From: Deltaproteobacteria bacterium
GTDB lineage: Bacteria > Desulfobacterota > Desulfarculia > Adiutricales > Adiutricaceae
Assembly: GCA_031265205.1 (NCBI GenBank)
Contig: JAISCZ010000048.1
Span: 1-64,000, forward strand
DNA length: 64,000 bases
Reading direction: 5' to 3'
Part shown: positions 43,956-51,738 of the stretch, one piece after another
Numbering within the stretch: position 1 is the stretch's first letter
How the letters are laid out: each line of letters starts with the position of its first letter
The notes under the pieces: generated by a model
Database searches by the model: none
What the model was told of the DNA's origin: nothing
Seen by the model: the letters and a program-made list of their open reading frames with translations, nothing else
Program-made: the position numbers and the translations under genes

Positions 43956-44541
43956 TAACGATCACCTCTTCCCAAACGTTGTCGAGTTTGTCGCGGGACG
44001 CGACGATTTTAAGCAAGGGGCTCGTTTCGTTGATCTCCTTGACGTCCGTTTCGATGTGCCTCAGCTCCTCGTCGTCCACGCTGTCAATCTTGTTGATGAA
44101 GATGACGTCGGCCTTTTCCACCTGGGCCGCGAGGAGGAAGGGGATGCTGTCGTAGAGTTCCTCCCAGCGCTCGGCGTCGACGACGACCACGCTTAAGGGA
44201 GGGCTCTGGGGGACGGCCCGGCCGATGGTGTCGGCGATGGTCTGGTGGGCGAGTCCCGTGGCCTCAATGAGGATCCAGGAGGGTTTGATGGTGTCCCGGA
44301 TGTCCTCGAGGGCCCTGACCAGTTCCCCCGAGAGGGTGCAGCAGATGCAGCCGCTGGTCAGGTCCCGGGTTTCGAACGAGGAGCCGGAGATGAGCTTGCC
44401 GTCGACGTTAACGTCCCCGATCTCGTTTTCGATGATGACGACTTTTTTAGGGTCGGAATTGCGCGCGAGGTATTCGGCGAGGTTGAGAAGGACGGTGGTC
44501 TTTCCGGACCCTAAAAAACCGGTGAACAAAATTATCCGCAT
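43948..44541 (-). CDS. G3E-family GTPase (COG0523, CobW/P47K type), short form
   Basis: The 197 aa metallochaperone has its P-loop GFLGSGKT at 8-15, the metal-binding CxCC motif as GCICC (C65, C67, C68) and the guanine specificity motif NKID. COG0523 proteins hydrolyse GTP to insert Zn, Co or Ni into target enzymes. Normal members carry a further C-terminal CobW domain, which is absent here; the gene stops after the G domain and overlaps the histidine-rich gene. I choose ATG 44541 with GGAG six bases upstream. ATG 44553 is also possible. Confidence 0.9.
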   Translation of the reverse strand: MRIILFTGFLGSGKTTVLLNLAEYLARNSDPKKVVIIENEIGDVNVDGKLISGSSFETRDLTSGCICCTLSGELVRALEDIRDTIKPSWILIEATGLAHQTIADTIGRAVPQSPPLSVVVVDAERWEELYDSIPFLLAAQVEKADVIFINKIDSVDDEELRHIETDVKEINETSPLLKIVASRDKLDNVWEEVIVNA

Positions 44542-45100
44542 GTTTTTCTCCATGATTTCCGGGGGAAACCCCTCGGCCTGCCCCATGCGATATTATATTA
44601 TTTCAAATCAGGGCGCGCAAGGGCGCCTTTTCGCTCCCGAGGGGCGCCCGGGGAGGCGCGCGCGAGCGCGCGGCCGCCTCCAAGCCCAGGCGGAAAGCGG
44701 CCAGGGGGCGCGAAAATCTCTCCCCAGAGCGCTCGGCGCGACCGGCGCGGATAAAAGAGGGCGAGAGGGCGCGCGAAAAAGAAAAAGAATTAGCCCGGGG
44801 GAAAAAGGCGCGCGGGCCGGAGGGCGTCGGGGAAAGAGGGCCGGGCCAAGGCCCCCCAAGGCCTTCGCCAAGCGGCAAGCGTCAAAGTCGGGCGCGAACG
44901 CCTCGTCTTTATTTTGGCACTCTCCCGGAGCGAATTCAACTCGCGCTTTGTCTTTCCCTTTTCCTTCCCTTGTCCTTCCCTTGTCCTTCCCTTGTCTTTC
45001 CCTTGTCCTTCCCTTGTCTTTCCCCTTGTCTTTCCTTTGTCTTTTTGGATTCGCGCCCGCCGCGGGGGGACTCGCGTTTTCCCCTTAAAGCCGAAGCCCG
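44542..45100. other. Spacer with tandem repeats, no gene
   Basis: Divergent region between the GTPase and the FGE-like gene. GC-rich at first, then the 11-bp polypyrimidine array. No coding frame with family support. Confidence 0.45.
44948..45046. repeat. About nine tandem copies of an 11-bp polypyrimidine unit
   Basis: Consensus TTGTCCTTCCC with TTGTCTTTCCC variants and small length changes at both ends. It ends about 55 bases before the -35 of the FGE-like gene's promoter. Confidence 0.9.
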
Positions 45101-45129
45101 TTGGCGACCGCGCTTCTTTGGCTTATAAT
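45101..45129 (+). promoter_or_regulatory. Sigma-70-type promoter for the FGE-like gene
   Basis: TTGGCG (45101-45106), 17-base spacer, TATAAT (45124-45129). It lies about 85 bases before the chosen GTG start and rules out the more upstream TTG start at 45129. Confidence 0.65.
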
Positions 45130-45215
45130 TGAGGCTCCACCCGACGGACAGACTCGCCCCAAGGGAAAATGGGGACGCGAGCCTCGCCGCGACGGGGAGA
45201 AAGGCTCAAAATTCC

Positions 45216-46013
45216 GTGCTATCGCGCGCCTTCCTTTTTTGTCTCGTAACCGCGGCCCTGGCGCTGGGCGCGAGCCCCTTAAGCGCCCAGACTCCCGTCT
45301 TAAACCCTCCCCAAATCGTTAACGCCATCGGGATCCGCTTCAACCTCATCCCGGCGGGAACGTTTAACATGGGGGCGGGACCCGCGTTTTTGGGGGAAGC
45401 CCTCTACGAGCTTCCCGTCCACCCGGTGACCATTTCCAAGCCTTTTTACCTCGCCGCCACCGTCGTCACCCAGTTTCAGTGGTCCATTCTGATGGACACG
45501 AAGCCTTCCATCTACCGGGGCCGAGACAATCCCGTCGACAGCGTCTCCCATGACGACGCGTTGGAGTTTATTCGGAGGCTCAACGAGCGCGAGGGCCGGG
45601 AAAATTACCGCCTGCCCACGGAAGCCGAGTGGGAGTACGCCGCCCGGGCCGGCGGCGCCGGCAATTTCTGCTTCGGGGACGACGTGACCTTGCTCCCCCA
45701 ATACGCCTGGTACGGCGGGGACTACCCCTATGAGGGGCCTCAGCCCGTGGGGAAAAAAGAAGCCAACGCCTGGGGTCTTTACGACGCGCACGGCAATGTC
45801 TTTGAATGGGTGGCCGACTGGTTCGCGCCCGATTATTACGCCAGTTCCCCCCGCGTTGACCCCCAGGGGCCCGCCTCCGGGGAAGACAGGGTCAACCGCG
45901 GCGGCAGCTGGGCCAGCGTCGAGTGGAATTTGCAGTCGGCCACCCGGAACCACGACAAGCCGAGCCTGCGGAGCATGATCACGGGCTTCAGGTTGGCGCG
46001 AAACGCCAACTAG
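45216..46013 (+). CDS. Secreted formylglycine-generating-enzyme-like (SUMF1/FGE-sulfatase fold) protein
   Basis: The 265 aa protein from GTG 45216 has a signal peptide (VLSRAFLFCLVTAALALGASPLSAQ). The FGE fold is evident: FNLIPAGTFNMG, HPVTISKPFYLA, VDSVSHDDALEFIRRLNE, YRLPTEAEWEYAARAG, YDAHGNVFEWVADW, and RVNRGGSWASVEWNLQSATR...GFRLARN. The two active-site cysteines of true formylglycine-generating enzymes are absent from the GGSW region, so sulfatase activation is unlikely. Many such homologues have other or unknown oxidase or binding roles. Probably periplasmic. Confidence 0.85.
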   Translation: MLSRAFLFCLVTAALALGASPLSAQTPVLNPPQIVNAIGIRFNLIPAGTFNMGAGPAFLGEALYELPVHPVTISKPFYLAATVVTQFQWSILMDTKPSIYRGRDNPVDSVSHDDALEFIRRLNEREGRENYRLPTEAEWEYAARAGGAGNFCFGDDVTLLPQYAWYGGDYPYEGPQPVGKKEANAWGLYDAHGNVFEWVADWFAPDYYASSPRVDPQGPASGEDRVNRGGSWASVEWNLQSATRNHDKPSLRSMITGFRLARNAN

Positions 46014-46054
46014 AGTTTCGCCCCCGCGCGGGCGGCCGCGGGCTCGCCCTATCC

Positions 46055-46720
46055 TTAGGAGCGCCGGGGACGGGGCGAGGCTTGGAGGCGTTCCAGATAG
46101 TCGAGGTTGAGTTTGGCCTCCAGGTGCCCCCGTTCCGCCGCCTGGCGGAACCAATGGGCGGCTTCCGCCAAGTCCTCGGGGCCGCCTTGCCCCAAAAGGC
46201 GCGTCACCCCTAAGTTGAACTGGGCCATGGGGTTTCCGGCTTCCGCCGCTTTTAGAGCGCGCGCGCGGGCTTCCGCGCCGTCATGGGGCGGCTCCTCGCC
46301 GTCGTCGGGAGCGCCCCAGCGGTTTCGCGCCGCGGGGGCGAGGCCGGGCCCCCGGGAGCGGAGGCTCCATTGGGCGGCCATGCGAGGGTTGCGGAGGACG
46401 CCGAGGCCCATGTAATACATGAGCCCGATGTTGAACTCGCACTCGTGGCATCCCCCGTCGGCGCCTTTGATAAACCACTCGATGGCCTTGGGGTAACTCA
46501 GTTCGGCGCCCCAGCCCCGGAAATACATGGCGCCCACGAAGAGCTGGGCGCGGCTCAACCCGGCCTCCGCGGCCTGGAGACCCAGGCTCAAGGCCTTGGC
46601 GTCGTCGCGCTCGACCGCGTCTCCTTCCAAGTAAAGGAAGGCGAGGCGCAATTGGGCCTCCGGGTCCCCGTTTTGGGCGGAAGCGCGGAGAAGCGCCAAT
46701 TCTCCATCGTTTGGGGTCAT
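46055..46720 (-). CDS. Sel1-repeat (TPR-like) protein
   Basis: The 221 aa protein is built from about four Sel1 repeats. These include DPEAQLRLAFLYLEGDAVERDDAKAL, SRAQLFVGAMYFRGWGAELSYPKAIEW, ECEFNIGLMYYMGLGVLRNPRMAAQW and NPMAQFNLGVTRLLGQGGPEDLAEAAHWF. An acidic insertion separates the third from the fourth. No signal peptide. It probably mediates protein-protein contacts. Convergent with the FGE-like gene; GGAGG precedes the ATG. Confidence 0.88.
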   Translation of the reverse strand: MTPNDGELALLRASAQNGDPEAQLRLAFLYLEGDAVERDDAKALSLGLQAAEAGLSRAQLFVGAMYFRGWGAELSYPKAIEWFIKGADGGCHECEFNIGLMYYMGLGVLRNPRMAAQWSLRSRGPGLAPAARNRWGAPDDGEEPPHDGAEARARALKAAEAGNPMAQFNLGVTRLLGQGGPEDLAEAAHWFRQAAERGHLEAKLNLDYLERLQASPRPRRS

Positions 46721-47600
46721 CTTAAGAAGCCTCCGTCAGGGAAAGTCCTTCGGGGCGCGCGTGGGCTTCCTTTTCGCGCGCCTAAGGGCTTGGGAATCCG
46801 TCCGCCGCGCCCGACCGCGGAGGCCGCGCGCCGGGCGAGGCTCGGCCTCCTTAAAGTATAAAGATAAACTCTCCGGAGGCGCCGCGCAAGGAAAAAGTCG
46901 GGGCGCGCGTCACGCGCTTGTTGGGGCGCGCCTCTCGCGCGCGCGAAAATACATAAAAGTTCCGCGCCGAGTTTTTTTCGCGCCTGACTCAAACTCCCGC
47001 GCGCGCGGCGCGATTTAGGGAAAAAAACGAGGGGGGCGCGGCGCGGTAAAGCTTCCAGCCCGTTTTTTATAAAATAAAAGAGCGCGCGGCGATGGGTTTG
47101 AAGGAGGTCTTTGGCGAAAGAGGCCCCGGCCGGGCTTTGGCGCGCGAATCCTCGCGCCATATAGCTTAACGGAGCGCCTTCAAGGCGGGGCGCGGGTTAT
47201 GGCGCCTCCGGATATTAAGCCGCGCCCCAAAATGAGGAGCGCGTCGCGGCGCGAAGGCGGCGCGGGCGGGAAAGGAATTTTTTGGAGAAAGGGAAAATTA
47301 CGTTTTTTTTGGGGTTTTCGCGTCTTTCCGCGCGCCTTTTCCGCGCGCGATATAGCCAAAAGCGCGCGGAGCTTAAACACAATGGTTTTTTTAAAAAAGC
47401 GCGTAAATTTAAAATTATTGAGGCGAAATCAGTTAAAATTTCTTTTGCTCCCCAACATTTCGCGCCGCGCGCGCCTTTGGGGAAATAGGCCGACGGACGC
47501 GAGTTTTGGGGGCGCGCGCTTAAGTCCCCGAAAACTTGTTTTAATATACAAATCGTGATAGAAAAAAAACAGCTTTTAATGAAGCGGGAGGTAATCAAAC
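46721..47600. other. 0.9 kb without a supported gene
   Basis: GC-rich, then progressively A/T-richer to the right. The right edge provides the ribosome site (GGGAGG) for the XRE regulator. No RNA gene was recognised. Confidence 0.45.
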
Positions 47601-47954
47601 ATGAGCCTTAACAAGCCCAATCACACTGACGTCATTTTCGCGGAAAGGATCCGCGAAAAACGCGTCGCTCTCGGCCTCACCCTCCGCGAGGTCAGCGAGT
47701 CAATAGGTAAAACCCTTAACGCGGTCAGTTTTTACGAGCGCGGCGATCGTCAGCCCCGGCTCGCGGATTTGGTAACCCTGTCGGAGACCCTGCGCTGCGA
47801 TCCGTCCTGGCTCTTAGGCGTCACGGACAGCGAAGATCCTTACGGGGACATTCCTTCCTGGTTTAGGCCGCTCATTAAAAAACTCGCGCGCGTCAAAAAC
47901 CGCGATGACAGAGCCGCTCTGAAAAAGTTTATTAACATGCTGGCGGACGGATGA
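47601..47954 (+). CDS. XRE-family helix-turn-helix regulator
   Basis: The 117 aa protein has its Cro/CI-type HTH at about 14-70 (IREKRVALGLTLREVSESIGKTLNAVSFYERGDRQPRLADLVTLSETL). A C-terminal helical tail follows (about 85-117). GGGAGG precedes the ATG. It resembles phage- or plasmid-type repressors, but no phage genes are adjacent. It sits at the edge of a gene-poor region with short repeats, so it may be the survivor of a lost element. Confidence 0.85.
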   Translation: MSLNKPNHTDVIFAERIREKRVALGLTLREVSESIGKTLNAVSFYERGDRQPRLADLVTLSETLRCDPSWLLGVTDSEDPYGDIPSWFRPLIKKLARVKNRDDRAALKKFINMLADG

Positions 47955-49081
47955 TTCGCGCGCGAATTTACGGGTTGGCGCGCGCGGCGCTTTCTTAGGG
48001 CCGCTCGCTCCAGAGGGGAAAAAGGACCGTTTTTTTCCCTTAAGTTTCTCTTATGGCGCTTTTTTCCCCGTCCCTTCCGACACGCTTTTTTTCCCGCCCT
48101 GGAGCGCTCCATAACGCCGCGATGGCGCTTCGCGCTCGCTTGGGGCGTTCGCGCGCGCGGAATTAAGGCGCCATAAGATTATCGCGGCGACTTCTAAAGC
48201 GCCGATCGCGCTTGAAGCGATCGCCCGTTTCGGCGCGCTTCAGGCGCGCGTCGCCTTGTTGGGAAATATGTTGGGAAAATCGCGGGGAAAGCCGTCGGTA
48301 TAATTTTCGGGAAAAATTTTTATTCGTCATTTTGGGTAACGCGCGCGCGCGTTTTGGCGCGCGCGAAAACGCTTTAAGTTTATTATCCAAAATTTAAGCG
48401 CCGCGATTTTTTTCTAACTCCAAATAGTTCATCGCCGCGATCGCGCGGGGAGCCTTCTTGAGGGCGCGCCGCTTGTCAGACATCCGTTCCCAAGAGCGGC
48501 GTTAAAAGGCGAGGGAGGAACGAAAGGCGAAACTCCCGCCGGGGCCGCGAGTCCGTTGGGGCCCCAAGATCCCGAGTCCGTTGGTAACCGTTCAGTCCAC
48601 CCTTTTTGAGGGAGGGGACGCCCGCGCCGATATCGCCGCGCCTCCCTCAAGCGTGTCGCCTTGAGAGGCCGAGAGCGCCTGAAACGAGCGGGAGACCACG
48701 CGGCGGAGGGCTCCGCCAGATCGCGCCCCGCGGAGCTTCGCGAGCGACGGCGATCGCGGGTCCCCCAGTCCGCGAAGGCTTAACTCCCCCCTCCGGCGTG
48801 AGCCGCCCTTGACGCGCGGCGCGAGCGCCAGGCTTTTTCTTGGCCGAAAGGCGTCGCCGATTGGCCATAGGGCGTCGCCGACATGGCCGCCTTCAGGCGG
48901 GACGCGTCGAGGGGGAAGAAACCCAGGCGCCTTGCCCCGACGCGCCAAAATCCCGCGCGCCATCGAGTCCCAGCCTGTCCGAATTTTTCAATTTCCGCGA
49001 GGAGGCGCGCGCGTTTCCCGGCTATCGCTCGGCTTCCCCCTTCGCCTTTTCCGCGCCGCCGGATCCGCCCGGAGACTCCCG
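47955..49081. other. 1.1 kb gene-poor region
   Basis: A minus-strand frame 48780-49085 starts at a GTG overlapping the stop of the coiled-coil gene (GTGA). It contains a duplicated seven-residue unit (SATPYGQSATPFGQ). It could be a coupled gene, but its composition is poor, so I do not call it. One copy of a 22-bp repeat lies at 48551-48572. Confidence 0.4.
48551..48572. repeat. 22-bp direct repeat, copy 1
   Basis: GTCCGTTGG[G]GCCCCAAGATCC. The second copy at 50305-50326 differs at one base. The pair brackets the coiled-coil gene. Confidence 0.75.
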
Positions 49082-49681
49082 TCACGGCGCGGACTGGGAA
49101 GACGTTTCCGCTGGGGCTCCAGAGTCTAGTCGGTCAGGAGGCGTCGCCTGGCAAGGCGGCGCTGGCGCCATCAAGACCTGACGCGTATCCAGTGGTTCCC
49201 TGGAATTGGCCTGTCCATATCCCGTGAAAAGCGTCGTTCCGGGGATGATCGCTATCGTCGCGATTATCGCTACCGCCGCCCAGACGTGGCTGTTTTCCGC
49301 GCTAATCCCGTCCAGCTTGCCCTCAAGTCCGTCCATCTTGCCCTCAAGTCCGTCCTTGAGTCCGCTCATTTCGCCCTTGACGCCGCTCAAGCCAGTTTCA
49401 ATTTTGGAATCAACGCGGTTGATTCGCGTCTTGAACTCCATTCGCGCCGCCTGGATCTCAGACTCAAGCTTTCCTACCCTCACGGCAAGATCCATCTCTA
49501 AGTGAGCGTAGTTCGCCTGGGGCTGGGGGAACGGCGCGCCGGAATTCCGCTGTCCTTCCTGGGCCGCCGTCAGAGACGACGGTTCGTCGGGGGCTCGCTC
49601 GCCTTCCGCGAGCGGGGTGGGGGCTGGCGGCTCGTTCTGGCGCCGCGATCCCTCCGGGATTTCTTTGTTTTGAACGGACAT
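49082..49681 (-). CDS. Coiled-coil protein with one membrane segment
   Basis: The 199 aa protein has an N-terminal 50 residues that are Pro/Glu-rich and disordered. Residues of about 60-128 form a coiled coil whose end is made of 7-residue near-repeats (GLKDGLEGKMDGLEGKLDGI). One hydrophobic segment follows at about 135-152 (WAAVAIIATIAIIPGTTL), then a polar tail. The pattern resembles DUF1640-like or phage-tail-associated membrane proteins, without clear assignment. AAGGAGG nine bases before the ATG supports expression. Flanked by the 22-bp direct repeats. Confidence 0.65.
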   Translation of the reverse strand: MSVQNKEIPEGSRRQNEPPAPTPLAEGERAPDEPSSLTAAQEGQRNSGAPFPQPQANYAHLEMDLAVRVGKLESEIQAARMEFKTRINRVDSKIETGLSGVKGEMSGLKDGLEGKMDGLEGKLDGISAENSHVWAAVAIIATIAIIPGTTLFTGYGQANSREPLDTRQVLMAPAPPCQATPPDRLDSGAPAETSSQSAP

Positions 49682-50430
49682 AGGCGCGAGCCTCCTTTAG
49701 CTCCCTTAATAGAGTTTAAAACGCTTAAACGCGATGAGACCCACGACGCCACCACGCTGACGGACGGGAGCGCTACCCCCAAGCTTACGCGGCGCGTCCT
49801 CAACCTTCACTCCGCTATGTTCATATTTTTTACGTCGCCCCCTCTAATATTGAGATATATTGAAATGGCGCGCCCCTCCTCCTCGGCCTATATCCGTTCA
49901 GTCTCCGTTCACGGCCGGTGGCGCTCGCGAGTCGCCACCGGGCGCCCGGCGAGGTCCGGCGAGACGGCCGCCCGGCTCCGCCAGACTCCTTGACGCGTCC
50001 TGTCCAGCCCGACGCCGAAGTGACGCCGGCCCGCTTTCCTTCCCCTGAACCCGCCCGCTCCCGCAGGGGCGCCGCGGCGCCGTTCCGCCTTGAATCCCCG
50101 CGCGCCGGCCCCCGCCTTGACCGGTTAGCTGATTGAAAACGCTCGCTTAGGGGAGTCGCCACGCCGTTGGCCCGGCGTTTTCCTCCCGATGACTTTGGCT
50201 CGCCGACCTTTTCCCCCACGCGCGCCCTCGCCAGCCACGGGCGGTCTGGCCGGCGCCCTACGAACGGATACCCCTGAGCGCCCTCCACCCCGTGAACGGA
50301 TACAGTCCGTTGGAGCCCCAAGATCCTTTGAATTCGCGTAAACAATATTAAAAATCGTCGTTTAAGGATTTTTTTAAAATTACGCCACAATAAAGGGAAA
50401 ATTGAATTTTTAACGCTATTTTAAGGGATA
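49682..50430. other. 0.75 kb repeat-bearing spacer
   Basis: Contains several copies of the core TATCCGTTC or its complement (around 49887, 50256, 50294) and the second 22-bp repeat copy. It becomes A/T-rich from 50330. No supported gene. Confidence 0.4.
50305..50326. repeat. 22-bp direct repeat, copy 2
   Basis: GTCCGTTGG[A]GCCCCAAGATCC, preceded by GTGAACGGATAC. Confidence 0.75.
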
Positions 50431-50458
50431 TTGACATCTAATTTCGACGCGTTATACT
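50431..50458 (+). promoter_or_regulatory. Strong sigma-70 promoter upstream of the DUF457 gene
   Basis: TTGACA (50431-50436), 16-base spacer, TATACT (50453-50458). Confidence 0.75.
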
Positions 50459-50478
50459 AAAATAACGACTTTGAGCGT

Positions 50479-50508
50479 CGCGGCGCCCCTTCGCGGCGCC
50501 GCGTTTTT
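50479..50508 (+). terminator. Perfect terminator directly after the promoter
   Basis: The 9-bp stem CGCGGCGCC / GGCGCCGCG has a 7-base loop and TTTTT. It begins about 15 bases after the expected transcription start, so most transcripts would end as an RNA of about 45 bases unless terminated poorly. Confidence 0.7.
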
Positions 50509-50562
50509 CCGAAACGGCGCGTCAGGCGCGCGGCGCGCGCCGCCTTTGGGGAGGTTACGTTT

Positions 50563-51186
50563 TTGCCCAATTTCGCCTGCCATCTGGCCGTCGGCTCCGT
50601 GACCTCGGCCGTCGCCGTCGCCTACGCCGACGCCCTTTACGGCCTGGGGAACGCGGGAGCGACCTTAGCCTTTCTCGCGGGGGTCTCCGGTGGCTTATTG
50701 CCCGATTTGGACTCGGACAACAGTAAGCCTTTGCGCCTCTCCGGGAGCGTCGCCGGCCTCGGGGCCGCGGCGGCGATGGTCGGGTTCGCGACCGTCCCGG
50801 GCGGCTTCGGCGGCAGGCCCTGGCCGGGTCTTTACGTGGGCCTTTTGGCCTTCGCCTCTTTTCTGCTTTTCAATACCCTGGTCGTGGAACTCTTGCGCCG
50901 CAAAACGGTTCACCGGGGCCTCTTCCATTCCCTCTCCGTGCCCTTTCTCTACGCGGGGATCTGGGCCCTTTTCGTGGCGGGACAGGGCCGCAAAACGGTT
51001 CTGGCCGTTTGGGCGTTGGCCGTTTTGGGAACGCTGACCCATCTTGTTTTAGACGCTTGCAAGAGCCTTTCTTTCAATCCCCTCAAAGTGCGCTCCAAAG
51101 ATATCGAAGCCTCCACCCGCCTTTGGATAGCCACGGCCCTCGTGAATTTTTTGGCCCTCTTAAGCCCCCTGGCGCCGCTGGGCTAA
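50563..51186 (+). CDS. Membrane-bound metal-dependent hydrolase family (DUF457/YdjM-like)
   Basis: The 207 aa protein starts at TTG 50563 with GGGGAGG upstream. It has about five hydrophobic segments and the family histidines and aspartates: FACHLAVG near the N-terminus, SGGLLPDLDSDNS (about 43-55), KTVHRGLFHSLSVPF (about 113-127), and LTHLVLDACKS. These form the metal site of DUF457/YdjM proteins, an inner-membrane family with phospholipase-C-like motifs. The substrate is unknown. The gene lies behind a promoter-terminator pair. Confidence 0.87.
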   Translation: MPNFACHLAVGSVTSAVAVAYADALYGLGNAGATLAFLAGVSGGLLPDLDSDNSKPLRLSGSVAGLGAAAAMVGFATVPGGFGGRPWPGLYVGLLAFASFLLFNTLVVELLRRKTVHRGLFHSLSVPFLYAGIWALFVAGQGRKTVLAVWALAVLGTLTHLVLDACKSLSFNPLKVRSKDIEASTRLWIATALVNFLALLSPLAPLG

Positions 51187-51205
51187 TCGGGCCTCGCGCG
51201 CCTTT

Positions 51206-51256
51206 AAGCCTCCCTCCGCCCCCTTTAGACCCTGGGGCCGGAGGGAGGCTTTTTTT
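51206..51256 (+). terminator. Strong terminator after the DUF457 gene
   Basis: AAGCCTCCCTCCG pairs with CGGAGGGAGGCTT; the inner part is extended by CCC/GGG. Seven T follow. Confidence 0.85.
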
Positions 51257-51468
51257 CGCCCTCCGCGACCCGCGCGCGGGCGCTTTTGAGAACCCGCCCG
51301 AGCCGGCCAAGAAGGGCGCGCGGACGCGCTTTTTCGGAAAAACGTCAATAAATTCGCCCTCTGGGATGGACCCGGGGCGAGCTTTTCGCGCCGCGGACAA
51401 GAGTAAAAAGGCCCTCCAAAGTTAATTTTTAGACGATTAATTTTTCGCGAATAGGCCTCGCGTCCCTG

Positions 51469-51498
51469 TTGACATTGGCTTCGCGCGGGTGCTATAAA
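51469..51498 (+). promoter_or_regulatory. Strong sigma-70 promoter of the iron-uptake operon
   Basis: Perfect TTGACA (51469-51474), 18-base spacer, TATAAA (51493-51498). The leader to the first gene is about 235 bases. Confidence 0.75.
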
Positions 51499-51512
51499 CT
51501 CTCTCGGCAAAT

Positions 51513-51533
51513 TATTGAAACTAAGACTCAATA
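51513..51533. promoter_or_regulatory. Inverted repeat just downstream of the promoter (candidate operator)
   Basis: TATTGA-N9-TCAATA, centred about +18 relative to the expected start. Not a clear Fur box, but it is well placed for a repressor of the iron operon. Confidence 0.4.
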
Positions 51534-51543
51534 TCAACAAGCG

Positions 51544-51576
51544 GCTTATCGTTATTAAGACTCCGTAAAGATAAGC
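51544..51576 (+). promoter_or_regulatory. Stem-loop in the iron-operon leader
   Basis: GCTTATC (51544-51550) pairs perfectly with GATAAGC (51570-51576). A second GC-rich pairing (GAGCCCGC with GCGGGGCTC) and a T7 follow before 51650. The leader is structured; no known riboswitch was recognised. Confidence 0.35.
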
Positions 51577-51738
51577 GAGCCCGCTTGGGAAAGCCGGCGC
51601 GCGGGGTTTTCGCGGGGCTCTGTCCCATTTTTTTAAAGATTCGGCCCCGTCCCCCCCCTCGGGCGAGAGGGAGGAAGCCGCCCCGTCCCCCTTGGGAGGG
51701 AGAGGCGGCCCTTGGGGCTCAATAGGGTGGTTTAAGCG

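Noticed and set aside
43287-43958. Val/Met-rich antisense frame opposite the histidine-rich gene
   Set aside because: Complement of histidine codons gives Met/Val; no independent support.
45129-45215. Start of the FGE-like gene at TTG 45129
   Set aside because: It falls on the -10 element (TATAAT 45124-45129); the signal peptide begins at GTG 45216.
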